Assembly: GCF_014638915.1 (NCBI RefSeq)
Contig: NZ_BMFQ01000001.1
Span: 1 to 64,000 of the forward strand
Origin: Xanthomarina arctica
GTDB taxonomy: Bacteria > Bacteroidota > Bacteroidia > Flavobacteriales > Flavobacteriaceae
Reading direction: 5' to 3'
Length of the DNA stretch: 64,000 nt
A program made the position numbers and the translations under genes. Under the pieces are notes generated by a model, which saw only the letters and a list, made by a program, of their open reading frames with translations, was not told the DNA's origin and ran no database searches. Of the stretch, positions 46,583 through 56,670 are shown in pieces (the first letter of the stretch is position 1; every line of letters starts with the position of its first letter).

Positions 46583-47677
46583 ATGACAAAATATAATTAT
46601 AACATCAAACATATTCTAGGACTTCTTGTAGTTTTTATTGCACTTATCCTTCCTTCTGAAATTACAGCACAACGCATGGGCCATAGTGTTTCAAGAGGCG
46701 GTGGCGGACACACCATGTCTAGACCTACAACCCGACCTGCAACTAACAATAGAGCCACTACAAATAGAACCCCAAGTAGACCAACTACTAGCACGCGACC
46801 AGCTACTACTAATAGAACTCCATCTCATACAATAAATGGAGGCCATAATAAAAGTACGACTAGAAATATTTCTACAAATAACGTTCCTAACAGAAGTACG
46901 AGACCTGCTACCACCAATAGACCTACAACTGGGAAAACCAAAATTGCTGATAAATCTGGCAATAATGCAGCCCCTAAGCTAGATACTCGAAATATAAAAA
47001 CTTCTAATATTCAAGACAATAGCATTAATACGGGTAATAGAGGCAATCGTAATAACATCAATAACGGCAACATAAATATTGATAATAGTAGAAACTTAAC
47101 TGTAAATACTAGAAACACATATGTAAATCCTAGTCATGCACATTATTATAGACCGCCATACCACTATGGAGGCTACCATTATTATGCTCACAGACCTTAT
47201 TATTATCATCCATATCAACCATACCATTGGGGACCCTATTACCACCCTTGGGGTTATTTTGTAGCAACTATGGCTACTACAGCTATTATTGTGAGTATAA
47301 TTGACGACAGCAACGACAATAGTAAAGATGAATACCATTACGAAAACGGAACCTATTATTTAAAAACCGCTGATGGCTTTGTGGCTGTTCAAGCTCCTAT
47401 TGGAGCCCAAGTATCAGATATACCCAAGGAAGCTGAAAAAGTAGATGTAAACAACACAACCAACTATTACTATGGTGGCGCTTTTTACGAGCAAAATAAA
47501 GAAGGCTATATTGTGGTACCAGCAACGGCGGGAACTATTGTTCCTAACCTTCCAGAAGGTGGTGATGAAATAAAAATTGGAGATGTTACTTATGTTCAAT
47601 TTGGAGAAACTTACTACCAACCAATTCAAGTAGATGGCAAAGACATGTACGAAATTGTAGAGGTTAAGAAGGAATAA
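46583..47677 (+). CDS. DUF6515 family secreted protein with low-complexity linker
   Basis: The 364-residue product has a signal peptide (about 30 residues), then a Thr/Arg/Asn/Pro-rich disordered region (about 45-170) made of repeats like RPATTNRTPS and RNxxN. A His/Tyr/Pro-rich stretch (about 180-220, with HYYRPPYHYGGYHYYAH and similar) precedes a short hydrophobic segment (YFVATMATTAIIVSIID). Two DUF6515 modules with YENGTYYLKTADGFVAVQAP and YGGAFYEQNKEGYIVVPATAG follow (in parts). It may bind metals or polymers through the His/Tyr region, which is inference. Confidence 0.75.
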   Translation: MTKYNYNIKHILGLLVVFIALILPSEITAQRMGHSVSRGGGGHTMSRPTTRPATNNRATTNRTPSRPTTSTRPATTNRTPSHTINGGHNKSTTRNISTNNVPNRSTRPATTNRPTTGKTKIADKSGNNAAPKLDTRNIKTSNIQDNSINTGNRGNRNNINNGNINIDNSRNLTVNTRNTYVNPSHAHYYRPPYHYGGYHYYAHRPYYYHPYQPYHWGPYYHPWGYFVATMATTAIIVSIIDDSNDNSKDEYHYENGTYYLKTADGFVAVQAPIGAQVSDIPKEAEKVDVNNTTNYYYGGAFYEQNKEGYIVVPATAGTIVPNLPEGGDEIKIGDVTYVQFGETYYQPIQVDGKDMYEIVEVKKE

Positions 47678-47994
47678 AAAAGATATTACAACCTTAATAA
47701 AACAAAAAGCATTGAATTAATATTCAATGCTTTTTTTATACCTAACAAAATATTTTTTTAGAATTTATATAAAGAATAAGTTAATTCTAATTTTCAGGAG
47801 TCTCTTCAGGCATATAACAATTAGTTTAAGCCCTCATTTTTAAAAGTTTAGAAAGATCATATTTATTATTCTTTAATAATTTAATTAACAATTTTAAGTA
47901 TCTTTATATAAGTTCATACTAATTTTTCTCTTTAAGAAACGAATTTTAAGTCTGATTTAAAACAAGTTATTAATTTAATTTAAAAAATCACTAC
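47678..47994. other. Intergenic region with terminator
   Basis: The stretch between the DUF6515 gene and the neuromedin-U-like gene holds only the terminator listed next and AT-rich sequence. No small ORF with coding character is visible. Confidence 0.5.
47704..47738 (+). terminator. Terminator after the DUF6515 gene
   Basis: The perfect hairpin GCATTGAAT/ATTCAATGC has an ATTA-type loop and A/T runs on both flanks. Confidence 0.88.
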
Positions 47995-48789
47995 ATGAAA
48001 AAACTCTTACTATTTGCAGTTAGTGTTATGCTTATTACATGCATCAGCGCTCAAGAAAACAGAACTAGTGCAGATGCTGAAGATGGGCAAAGTCTGGAAG
48101 ATAAAATCCAGAATCCCATCGCCAACATAGCTAGCTTTCCTATTATTTACAACTTGTCTACAAATGAGAATAATTCGAATGTTGTAAATTTTCAACCTGT
48201 TATTCCTGTACAATTATCAAAAAAATGGCTATTGATAACCCAAGCCATTATCCCAGTTATGAATGTCGCTACACAAACAGGATATGAAAACGGACTTGGA
48301 AACATTACCTTTCTTGGAGCCATTACACCCACAAAACAAAGTGAATTTACTTGGGGAGCTGGACCTGCTTTTATGCTTCCCGCAGTAAATAATAAGTTAG
48401 GTTTTAATAAATTTTCTATTGGACCTTCAGTTATTGCTTTAAAACAAAACAATGGTTTTACTTATGGTTTATTACTCCAGAATTTCTTTTCTGTTGCTGG
48501 ACCTAGTAATACAGAAGATGTTAATTATTTATACACGCAAGTCATATTATCCAAAAATTTGAACAATGGTTGGTACCTTTATTCTAACCCAATTATTACA
48601 GCAGATTGGAATGCAACAAGTAACAAACAATGGACCATTCCCTTAGGTGCTGGAGCCGGAAAGTTAATAACCCATAATAGATATCTTCCAATTAATCTTA
48701 AAGCAGGCCTTTTCAAATATGTGGCTCATCCTACGGAAGCCGATTGGTTGATCCAAGCACAAGCAACTTTTATTTTGAAATCGAAATAA
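47995..48789 (+). CDS. Neuromedin-U-type outer-membrane protein (copy 1)
   Basis: The 264-residue product has a signal peptide ending SAQ, an acidic lead (EDGQSLEDKIQNPIANIASFP) and a beta-barrel body with WGAGPAFMLP, ALKQNNGFTYG and FSVAGPSNTEDVN motifs. It ends in an aromatic/charged strand. Homologues are annotated neuromedin U, a misleading name; they look like small outer-membrane channels. A paralogue lies at 53579. The substrate is unknown. Confidence 0.75.
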   Translation: MKKLLLFAVSVMLITCISAQENRTSADAEDGQSLEDKIQNPIANIASFPIIYNLSTNENNSNVVNFQPVIPVQLSKKWLLITQAIIPVMNVATQTGYENGLGNITFLGAITPTKQSEFTWGAGPAFMLPAVNNKLGFNKFSIGPSVIALKQNNGFTYGLLLQNFFSVAGPSNTEDVNYLYTQVILSKNLNNGWYLYSNPIITADWNATSNKQWTIPLGAGAGKLITHNRYLPINLKAGLFKYVAHPTEADWLIQAQATFILKSK

Positions 48790-48875
48790 CATGTTTGCTA
48801 ACAATAAAATCAAACTTAAAGTTTTTGAATAATACTTTTTTAAGCCTCTAATATTTCTTAGTTCAATTAAGTTCA

Positions 48876-48883
48876 TACCTTTG
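48876..48883 (+). promoter_or_regulatory. Putative -7 box upstream of the DUF748 gene
   Basis: TACCTTTG matches TAnnTTTG but lies 149 bp before the gene and has no clear TTG at -33. Confidence 0.3.
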
Positions 48884-49031
48884 TTGTGAATGAATCTTTT
48901 ATTTTATATAGACAATTTACAGCTTTATGTTTTTAAATTTATTAAACCAAGAAGCAACATTGTTATATTACATAAACTATAAGATTCATCTGATTAAAAG
49001 CTTTGAAAATTGAATCTATCTCCAATTCATC

Positions 49032-51191
49032 ATGAAAAAAATAGTTATTAGATCAAGTATCGTTCTATGTATTTTAATATTACTTATACTTATCTTTTTG
49101 CCTATGGGCATTAAAAGTTATGTCATTAAAAACAGCAAAGAACTTATTGGTAGACAAATAGATTTCGACGATTTTAAACTGAACTATTTTACGGGAACTC
49201 TTAAAATCACCGATTTTAAAATGTTTGAGCCTGATAATGTCACTAATTTTGTAAGCTTTGACTCCCTAATTATCGATACAGAAATCTATCGTTATTTTAA
49301 AAATGAAAAAGTACTCGAACAGGTTTATTTAAAAGGTCTTATTGTGAATACTATCCTGCAAGACTCATCTTTTAATTTTGATGATTTAATTAAGTTTCAC
49401 ACTTTGGATACGGATAGCACCAAAATTGAAGATACCGAACCTTTCCAATACTTTCTTTCCAACCTAGAATTAAAAAATGCCCAATTTATTTATAACGACA
49501 GAAACATTGACAACATTACTGATATAGAAGATCTGTCTTTTTTTATCCCGTTTATTGGTTGGAACCAAGAAAAAAAAAGCAATGTCGATGTGAAATTCAA
49601 TTTAAAAAAAGGAGGTTCTATTACATCTAGTTTTAATGTTAATCCTGTCGATGGTGAATTTGATGCTAACATTGCAGTTAATGAACTTTATTTAGATGCC
49701 TTTTATAAATATGTTGTTGAATACGCTAATATCAATAGTTTCAATGGTAAATTAAATTCTCAAATATACATTTCAGGTAATATTAATGAGGCTATAAAAT
49801 CTATTATTTCAGGGAAAGTGACCATTAACGATTTTGAAATGACGGACAAACAAGACAAGAAATTCCTTGCTGCAAAAAATCTAAAAGTTGCTTTACAGAA
49901 AATAGACTACGCCAATAGTACTTATGTTATCGATTCTTTAAATATTAACGACACTTATACTTTTTTTCATTTAGATTCCATTTCCAATAATTTATTCGAA
50001 ATATTCAAACTGAACGAGTCTAATCAAAATGCTTCCACGACAACAATAGCAGATAGATCATCAATCGACTCAAGTGCAGATAAGATATATTATGCCATAA
50101 ATCATTTGAATCTAAACAATGGAGTTTTAGATTATACAGATAATCTTACTGGTGAAGAATTTGATTACCATTTAAGCCAGATTCAAATGGAGTCAGACAG
50201 TATTTTTAGTAGTTCCAAGTGGGTGAACATCTATTCGGATATGCTTCTAAACAATCGAGGTACTTTAAATGCGAAAATTGGTGTTAATCCACAGAATACA
50301 GATAATGCCGAAATAAATATTACCATTGAAAAATTCTTACTATCAGATATAAATATCTATTCCAACCATTATATGGGGCACGATATTTTAGAAGGTGATT
50401 TTTACTATAATACCAAAACCGAAATAACTGACGGCACGATAACAAGTGAAAACAAATTATTGATTAAAAGTGTAGCTATTTCTAGTAATGAAAAAGGACT
50501 TTACAAATTGCCATTAAAATTTGCCTTATTTTTATTAAAAGATAAAAATGGCGATGTTAATCTAGATGTTCCAGTTCGAGGAGACTTAAACGATCCCTCC
50601 ATCAATGTTGGAAAAATTGTTTGGACTACCTTTAAAAACCTTATTGTTAAAACTGCTGCTAGACCCATAAATTTCTTAGCTGGATTAGTAGATGGTGACC
50701 CTAAAGAATTGGAGGAAATAACATTGACCTATACAGACACCATTCCTTCAGAAAAATCAATAAAACAACTTAATAAATTAATTGATTTAGAAAACAGAAA
50801 AGAAGGCCTTAAAATTGAAATAGTTCATTTTGCAGATTTAAATTTACAAAAAGAAGCCATTGCTATGGCTGAAGTAGGCTCTCTTTATAATATAGAAACA
50901 AAAAAAGATTATCTGCATGACCTTAAAGGTTTTGAAACTTTTCTATTTGCTAAAGTAGAAAGCGATTCCCTTTCTGTTAAAGATGCGGTTTTAAGATGGA
51001 GTACCAATCAAAACTTAGATTCTTTAGTGAACGATTACAATTCAAAACTTATAAAAAACACCCAAGATTATTTGCTTGAAAAGAATCCTTTCACAAAAAT
51101 ACAAGTCATAGTAGCAGATCCAAAAGAGCCTGAACATTCCGGGTCAAATTCCAAATTCAAAATGACATATAACATGTTAGATGATAGATGA
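49032..51191 (+). CDS. DUF748 (AsmA-like) envelope protein
   Basis: The 719-residue protein has an N-terminal membrane anchor (about residues 7-27) and a long repetitive beta-rich periplasmic part of the AsmA/DUF748 type, with a paired GTLKITDFKM and NNRGTLNAKIGVNP. The C-terminal part is helical. Such proteins carry lipids between membranes or organise the outer membrane. The 3' end of the coding sequence lies in a 7-bp tandem repeat, so the last five residues (MLDDR) are encoded there. Confidence 0.8.
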   Translation: MKKIVIRSSIVLCILILLILIFLPMGIKSYVIKNSKELIGRQIDFDDFKLNYFTGTLKITDFKMFEPDNVTNFVSFDSLIIDTEIYRYFKNEKVLEQVYLKGLIVNTILQDSSFNFDDLIKFHTLDTDSTKIEDTEPFQYFLSNLELKNAQFIYNDRNIDNITDIEDLSFFIPFIGWNQEKKSNVDVKFNLKKGGSITSSFNVNPVDGEFDANIAVNELYLDAFYKYVVEYANINSFNGKLNSQIYISGNINEAIKSIISGKVTINDFEMTDKQDKKFLAAKNLKVALQKIDYANSTYVIDSLNINDTYTFFHLDSISNNLFEIFKLNESNQNASTTTIADRSSIDSSADKIYYAINHLNLNNGVLDYTDNLTGEEFDYHLSQIQMESDSIFSSSKWVNIYSDMLLNNRGTLNAKIGVNPQNTDNAEINITIEKFLLSDINIYSNHYMGHDILEGDFYYNTKTEITDGTITSENKLLIKSVAISSNEKGLYKLPLKFALFLLKDKNGDVNLDVPVRGDLNDPSINVGKIVWTTFKNLIVKTAARPINFLAGLVDGDPKELEEITLTYTDTIPSEKSIKQLNKLIDLENRKEGLKIEIVHFADLNLQKEAIAMAEVGSLYNIETKKDYLHDLKGFETFLFAKVESDSLSVKDAVLRWSTNQNLDSLVNDYNSKLIKNTQDYLLEKNPFTKIQVIVADPKEPEHSGSNSKFKMTYNMLDDR

Positions 51192-51209
51192 TAGATGATA
51201 GATGATAGA
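51178..51209. repeat. 7-bp tandem repeat spanning the DUF748 stop
   Basis: Four and a half copies of TAGATGA run from 51178 to 51209. They contain stops in more than one frame, so repeat-length change would barely alter the protein. The array could still have arisen by slippage. Confidence 0.85.
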
Positions 51210-51747
51210 AATGTAATTAAAGCAGATGGAAACCCATAAAAACATAGGTAACATCCTTCAATTAAAAATTTAGCAACTATTATCAACCCAAAATTTGTGA
51301 AAAACAAGATCATATTTTTAGAAAATGTTTGTTTTTATTCTAAAAGAATCATTTAATGATAAACTTTAGGATATTAATGACGCCCGAAATATGCTAAATA
51401 AATCTTGTAAAATCCGCCATTGATTTCCTAAAATCTACTTATTTAAACAGGTGACTAATTACGCAAATATAACTGCTGTCTCACTATCTAAAATCCTTAA
51501 AAGAGTTCAGTCCTATTAACAATTGTTAACTTTTTCAATTTCTGTTTTATTTATTTTTTTCAATAATTAAGGCGATGCCTTAATTTTATTAATCTATGCT
51601 CAATGAGAGGAGGCAAGCGTCGAAGCAACACGCGCTTGTTTACAATGTAAATCAGGGTTTTAAACATAAAAAACACAATTACAATTATAGATTTTCAAAA
51701 TTAAATCCTTAATTTTATAAAAATGAATACTAATCAATAATCTAAAT
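51192..51747. other. 556-bp intergenic region with two palindromes
   Basis: No coding frame of note lies between the DUF748 and sulfatase genes. There is a 9+3+9 palindrome AATTAAGGC-GAT-GCCTTAATT at 51565-51585, followed by TTATT, and a CAAGCG (51614-51619) / CGCTTG (51633-51638) pair. These could be terminator or operator elements of the sulfatase gene. Confidence 0.5.
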
Positions 51748-53287
51748 ATGAAAAAACTATCATTAGGAGTATTGTTAATTCTCATACCACTATTATCAAT
51801 TTCCCAACAAAACAAAAAGCCAAATATTTTAGTTATTTGGGGAGACGACATTGGTCAATCCAATATTAGCGCCTACACTATGGGACTTGTTGGCTACAGA
51901 ACTCCAAACATTGACCGAGTGGCAAACGAAGGAATGATTTTTACCGATAATTATTCTGAGCAAAGTTGTACTGCAGGTCGCTCATCTTTTATTACAGGAC
52001 AAAGTGTTCTAAAAACTGGCTTGAGTAAAGTAGGAATGCCTGGAGCAAAAGAAGGAATTTCTGAAAAGGACCCAACAATTGCAGAAATGCTAAAACCCTT
52101 AGGTTATACAACAGGGCAGTTTGGAAAAAATCACTTGGGGGATCTTGATCACATGTTACCAACTAACCATGGTTTTGATGAGTTTTTCGGTAATTTATAT
52201 CACTTAAATGCAGAGGAAGAACCAGAATTGGAAGATTACCCAGACCCGGCTTTATATCCAAATTTCAAGAAAAACTATGGCCCTCGCGGTGTCATTCATT
52301 CGTATTCAAATGGACAAATTGAAGATACTGGTGCTTTAACAAAAAAGCGCATGGAGACCATAGATGACGAAACTGTTGCTGCTGCAAAAAAATTCATCAG
52401 AAATGCAGTTTCATCAGGGAAACCATTTTTTGTTTGGTGGAATGGAACCCGTATGCACTTTAGAACACACGTTAAAGATTCAAATCGCGGTATTTCGGGG
52501 CAAGATGAATATGGCGATGGAATGGTTGAACATGATATGCATGTTGGAGAATTATTGAATTTATTAGATGAATTAGGTGTTGCAGATAACACCATTGTAC
52601 AATATGGTACTGATAATGGCCCACACAAGAATACTTGGCCAGATGCAGGTGTTAACCCTTTTAGAGGTGAGAAAAACACCAATTGGGAAGGTGGTTGGAG
52701 AACCCCATCAATGGTACGTTGGCCTGGTAAAATTGAGTCAGGTTCTGTTTCAAATGAAATCATTTCAGGAATGGACTGGTTTCCAACCTATTTAGCTATT
52801 GCTGGAAATCCAAACATCAAGCAACAACTTTTAAAAGGTGTTACTGAAAACGGACGTTCATACAAAGTACATTTAGATGGTTATAATATGTTACCTTATT
52901 TAACTGGTGTAGAAAAAACAGGACCTCGTAAAGAATTGTTCTATTTTTCTGACGATGGTGAATTAATGGCTTTATGTTTTCCATGACTGGAAAGTAACAT
53001 TTATGCACCAAAATTCTGAAGGAACTTTAGACACATGGTCTAAACCAATGGTAACCACAAGAATACCTTGGCTATATAACTTAAGAAGAGACCCGTATGA
53101 ATTAGCAACAACTACTTCTAATACATATTGGGATTGGTACCTTGATCATGTCTATTTATTGTTACCTGCTGCGGATTATGTAGGGCAATTTATTGCAACT
53201 TTTCAAGAATTTCCACCAAGAATGAAAGCGGCTAGTTTTAATTTAGGAGACACCATGAATGCTTTAAAATCTGCCGGAAGTCATTAA
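51748..53287 (+). pseudogene. Arylsulfatase, frameshifted near the 3' end
   Basis: The gene encodes a secreted type I sulfatase of about 512 residues: a signal peptide, the metal motif WGDDIGQSN, and the formylglycine motif CTAGR (in SCTAGRSSFITG) with the NHGFDEFFG and DNGPHKNTWPDAG region. The frame stops at 52986 (FSDDGELMALCFP). The rest, from HDWKVTFMHQNSEG to SAGSH, continues in the +1 frame. One extra T in TTTT at 52977-52980 explains it. The codon just before reads Cys where Arg would be usual. It may be a recent pseudogene, a sequencing error, or a slippage site. Confidence 0.85.
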
Positions 53288-53302
53288 ATAAATATATAAA
53301 TT

Positions 53303-53332
53303 AAAAAAAGCAGGCTTTTAGCCTGCTTTTTT
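53303..53332 (+). terminator. Terminator after the sulfatase gene
   Basis: The hairpin AAAGCAGGC/GCCTGCTTT with a TTTTA loop is flanked by A- and T-runs. Confidence 0.88.
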
Positions 53333-53578
53333 ATTTACTTTAAAATACGCTGAGTAATTATAAACATTTTAAGGGCATTCCTTTTAACTTTATATAAAGA
53401 TTAGAATTGTAATAATCACTAAAAAAACAGTAAAAACAACACGGCTAGGATACTACCCCATAACTATATAGCAAGAGTAAACAGCAAATAAAATACAAAG
53501 TTTTTAAAATTCTAGCTAATAAACTAATGCCATTTAAAATATCAATTTATATTTGCAAACAACTTTATTTACAAAAAT

Positions 53579-54403
53579 ATGAAATCTATAAAAATCACTC
53601 TTTTACTGTCGCTTTTTATGACCGTAGGTATGTTTGCTCAAGATAAAGAAGCAGAAGCACCTAAATCGGATACAGAAGATGCAGCGGCATTAGCAAAAAA
53701 ATTGGCAAATCCAATTGCTAATTTAATTAGTGTTCCATTTCAAAACAATACAGATTTTGGAATTGGAAGCCTAAATGGAACAAGAAACACCTTGAATTTT
53801 CAACCAGTAATTCCATTAAAACTTTCTGAAAACTTAAATTTAATTAACCGTGTTATTGTACCATACGTATCACAATACAACGTTACAGCTCCTGGCTCAA
53901 GTCAAACAGGTATTGGTAATACTACGATAAGTTCATGGGTATCACCTACAAAAGTAAAAAATGGAATTATTTGGGGAGCTGGACCTGCCTTTCTTTTACC
54001 AACAAATAATGAATATATAGGAACTGATAAAACAGGTGTGGGACCAACTGTTATCGTTTTAAAACAAGCTAATGGCCTAACTTATGGTATGCTTGCAAAT
54101 CAATTATGGTCTGTTATAGGACCAAGTGCTTCTGCTGATGTTAGCCAAATGTTTTTGCAATTCTTCTTAGTGTATAACTGGAAATCTGGAGCTGGTTTAG
54201 GTATAAGCTCTGAAAACACATTTAATTGGGCAGGAAATAGTAATACATCTTATTTAATACCAAATGTAAACGCGGTTACTAAATTAGGTAAACAAATAGT
54301 ACAAGTACAGATAGGACCACGTATTCCTACTATATTTTCTAACAGCGAAAGCAAACCAGATTTTGGTGTAAGAGCAAGTTTTGTTCTTGTTTTTCCTAAA
54401 TAA
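53579..54403 (+). CDS. Neuromedin-U-type outer-membrane protein (copy 2)
   Basis: The 274-residue paralogue of the 47995 gene has a signal peptide, then KKLANPIANLISVP, NFQPVIPLKLSE, WGAGPAFLLP, VVLKQANGLTYGMLANQLWSV (in parts: LKQANGLTYGML) and a C-terminal ASFVLVFPK strand. The shared blocks (PIANL, FQPVIP, WGAGPAF, LKQxNGxTYG, GPS) show common origin with copy 1. It is probably a beta-barrel channel. A terminator follows directly. Confidence 0.78.
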   Translation: MKSIKITLLLSLFMTVGMFAQDKEAEAPKSDTEDAAALAKKLANPIANLISVPFQNNTDFGIGSLNGTRNTLNFQPVIPLKLSENLNLINRVIVPYVSQYNVTAPGSSQTGIGNTTISSWVSPTKVKNGIIWGAGPAFLLPTNNEYIGTDKTGVGPTVIVLKQANGLTYGMLANQLWSVIGPSASADVSQMFLQFFLVYNWKSGAGLGISSENTFNWAGNSNTSYLIPNVNAVTKLGKQIVQVQIGPRIPTIFSNSESKPDFGVRASFVLVFPK

Positions 54404-54716
54404 AACATCTGTTACAAAGAATAAAAAAGCGTGTTACCATTGACACGCTTTTTTTAATGCCTTTACTTGTTAGATTTTAGATCCTTTAAAACTCTATCTA
54501 ATAAAATGTTACTTTTATTAACTCAAAAAAAATCTTAACTTTAAGGATTAGAGTTTCTTTTTAAGAAACTAAAGAAATTTCAAGTTTATTAAAATTTACT
54601 TTTATTGTATATTCGAATCTGATTTACTATTAATCAAAACATTAACCAATTTATAGATAATAAGGAAGTCAAGTTGAAAATTATTCTTACTATTTAGTTT
54701 ATAATTTACTCGAACC
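54404..54716. other. Intergenic region with terminator
   Basis: The region holds the terminator listed next and AT-rich sequence before the HAD lipoprotein gene; no other gene is seen. Confidence 0.5.
54423..54456 (+). terminator. Terminator after neuromedin-U copy 2
   Basis: The stem AAAGCGTGT/ACACGCTTT has an 8-nt loop and is followed by a run of T. Confidence 0.88.
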
Positions 54717-55757
54717 ATGAAAACACAATTTATTTCTATCCTTTTCCTCTCATTTATTTTATTCTCCTCTTGCAAAAATGAGACTACTAAAACGAATGAT
54801 ACATCCGAAATCATTGAAGCAGAAATTATAATTGCAGATCCGCTTCCTTCATGGAATGATGGCGCTACTAAACAAGCAATCATCGATTATGTTACAGATG
54901 TTACAAATACAGAAAGTGAAAGCTTTATTCCTCTTGTAGATCGTATTGCAACTTTTGATAATGATGGTAACTTATGGTCTGAGCAACCTATATATTTTCA
55001 GTTACAATTTGCCATGGATCGCGTAAAAGCTTTAGCTCCAGAACATCCAGAATGGGCAAACCAACAACCTTTTAAATCTGTTATAGAAGATGATATGAAA
55101 ACTTTGGTTGCTTCAGGAGAACATGGAATTCTTGAAATAATGATGGCTTCGCATGTAGGAATGAATACGGCGGAATTTGAACAAATAGTCACAGATTGGA
55201 TAGCAACTGCTAAACACCCCAAATTTGATAGACCTTATACTGAATTAGTTTTTCAACCTATGTTAGAGTTGTTAAACTATTTGAGAGCTAACAATTTTAA
55301 AACTTTTATTGTTTCTGGTGGTGGCATTGAGTTTATGAGACCTTGGGTAGAACAAGTTTATGGTATTCCAAAAGATCAAGTTGTAGGAAGCAGTATTGCT
55401 ACCGAATTTGATTATAACAACGGAAACCCTGTAATTAAACGCACTTCAAAAATCGATTTTATTAATGATGGCAATGGAAAACCAGTAGGTATTAATAAAT
55501 TTATTGGAAGGAAACCTGTGTTTGCTTCTGGAAATTCAGATGGAGATTTACCAATGTTACAATACACAGATTCTAACAAATACCCTTCTTTTCAACTTTA
55601 TTTACACCACACCGATGATGAAAGAGAATGGTCTTATGATAGAGAATCGCATATTGGTCGTTTAGATAAAGGCCTTGATGAAGCAAACGAAAAAGGTTGG
55701 ACTGTTATTGATATGAAAAACGATTGGAATGTTATTTACCCGTTTCAAATGAATTAA
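54717..55757 (+). CDS. HAD-superfamily phosphatase lipoprotein
   Basis: The 346-residue product has a lipoprotein signal with Cys19 (ILFSSCKN) and a HAD fold. Motif I is IATFDNDGNLW with Asp81 and Asp83, the Ser of motif II lies in FIVSGGG, the Lys region follows, and motif III is SGNSDGDLPM. It resembles phosphoserine-phosphatase-like and acid-phosphatase-type members. Acting in the periplasm on small phosphates is probable but unproved. It sits between the porin-like gene and the DUF2490/MscS/aquaporin genes. Confidence 0.88.
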   Translation: MKTQFISILFLSFILFSSCKNETTKTNDTSEIIEAEIIIADPLPSWNDGATKQAIIDYVTDVTNTESESFIPLVDRIATFDNDGNLWSEQPIYFQLQFAMDRVKALAPEHPEWANQQPFKSVIEDDMKTLVASGEHGILEIMMASHVGMNTAEFEQIVTDWIATAKHPKFDRPYTELVFQPMLELLNYLRANNFKTFIVSGGGIEFMRPWVEQVYGIPKDQVVGSSIATEFDYNNGNPVIKRTSKIDFINDGNGKPVGINKFIGRKPVFASGNSDGDLPMLQYTDSNKYPSFQLYLHHTDDEREWSYDRESHIGRLDKGLDEANEKGWTVIDMKNDWNVIYPFQMN

Positions 55758-55820
55758 GTTCCTTGTTTTTAGAAATATAATCACGAATTATCCGGTTTAC
55801 TTAAATGAATTATAACCCAC

Positions 55821-56624
55821 ATGAAGCATAAACATCTACTTTTATTGTGGGTTATTTTGTTTTGCTTACAAGTTAAAGCTCAAGATAGTATTACAGCACA
55901 AGATGTAAAAGTGAATCAACAGATTTGGATAGATTATAATTTTAAAAACAGAGTAGATAGCACAAAAATATTAAACACCGAAATTGGTTTTAGAAAAATA
56001 ACACCTAAGGTTTATAATAAATTTTTAGCTATTTCAACACTATCGTTTCCTCATAAAACCCAACCTGAATTTTTAAAGCTAAAAAACCCTTTAATTGAAT
56101 CCTTTGAATTAGGACTAGGAACCATTTTTACAGATAATTACAATGCAGACGACAATTTAGAAATAAGATTCATACAAGGTTTTAAATTTACCGTTCCAGC
56201 ATTAATAAGGCACTTTGATTTTAAGAATTATGTTCGTTTAGAAGAAAGATTCCAGACAACTTTTGATGGTTCTGGTTGGACAGCAGGATATAGAATTAGA
56301 TATAGAATATCCACAGTCTTGAAATGGAAAAAACACCTTGTCGAATTTACGGAGGGCATTTATTTTCCATTAAGCTTTGAAATGTTTTTTAATCTAAAAA
56401 AATCTGATAGTTATAACGACTTGGTGCGAATTTCACCAGGAATAGGATATCAACTTAAAAATGATTGGAGATTTGAATTATATTTAATCTTTAATGAATC
56501 TAAAAACACTACTGAAACCAGCAATAATTCAAGTGAATTTATTTTAAGAATTCGAGTTTATAGCGGTCAATTAAAAAACAAATCGAAAGAAAAACAATTA
56601 AAACAAATCCCGAAATCTGATTAG
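55821..56624 (+). CDS. DUF2490-like outer-membrane protein
   Basis: The 267-residue product has a signal peptide (KAQ about residue 21) and an even series of beta strands typical of a barrel, with RFIQGFKFTVP, YVRLEERFQTTF, YRIRYRISTVLKWKKH and RISPGIGYQLKNDWRFELYL. I read this as DUF2490. The likely location is the outer membrane; no transport substrate is indicated. It starts about 60 bp after the HAD gene, in the same direction. Confidence 0.6.
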   Translation: MKHKHLLLLWVILFCLQVKAQDSITAQDVKVNQQIWIDYNFKNRVDSTKILNTEIGFRKITPKVYNKFLAISTLSFPHKTQPEFLKLKNPLIESFELGLGTIFTDNYNADDNLEIRFIQGFKFTVPALIRHFDFKNYVRLEERFQTTFDGSGWTAGYRIRYRISTVLKWKKHLVEFTEGIYFPLSFEMFFNLKKSDSYNDLVRISPGIGYQLKNDWRFELYLIFNESKNTTETSNNSSEFILRIRVYSGQLKNKSKEKQLKQIPKSD

Positions 56625-56670
56625 CATCAAAAAGTAACCTACTAATTATTTACGTTTAAATTCAAATTAT

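Noticed and set aside
52296-52763. 155-codon frame opposite the sulfatase gene
   Set aside because: It is antisense to a clearly coding region and has no family signature.
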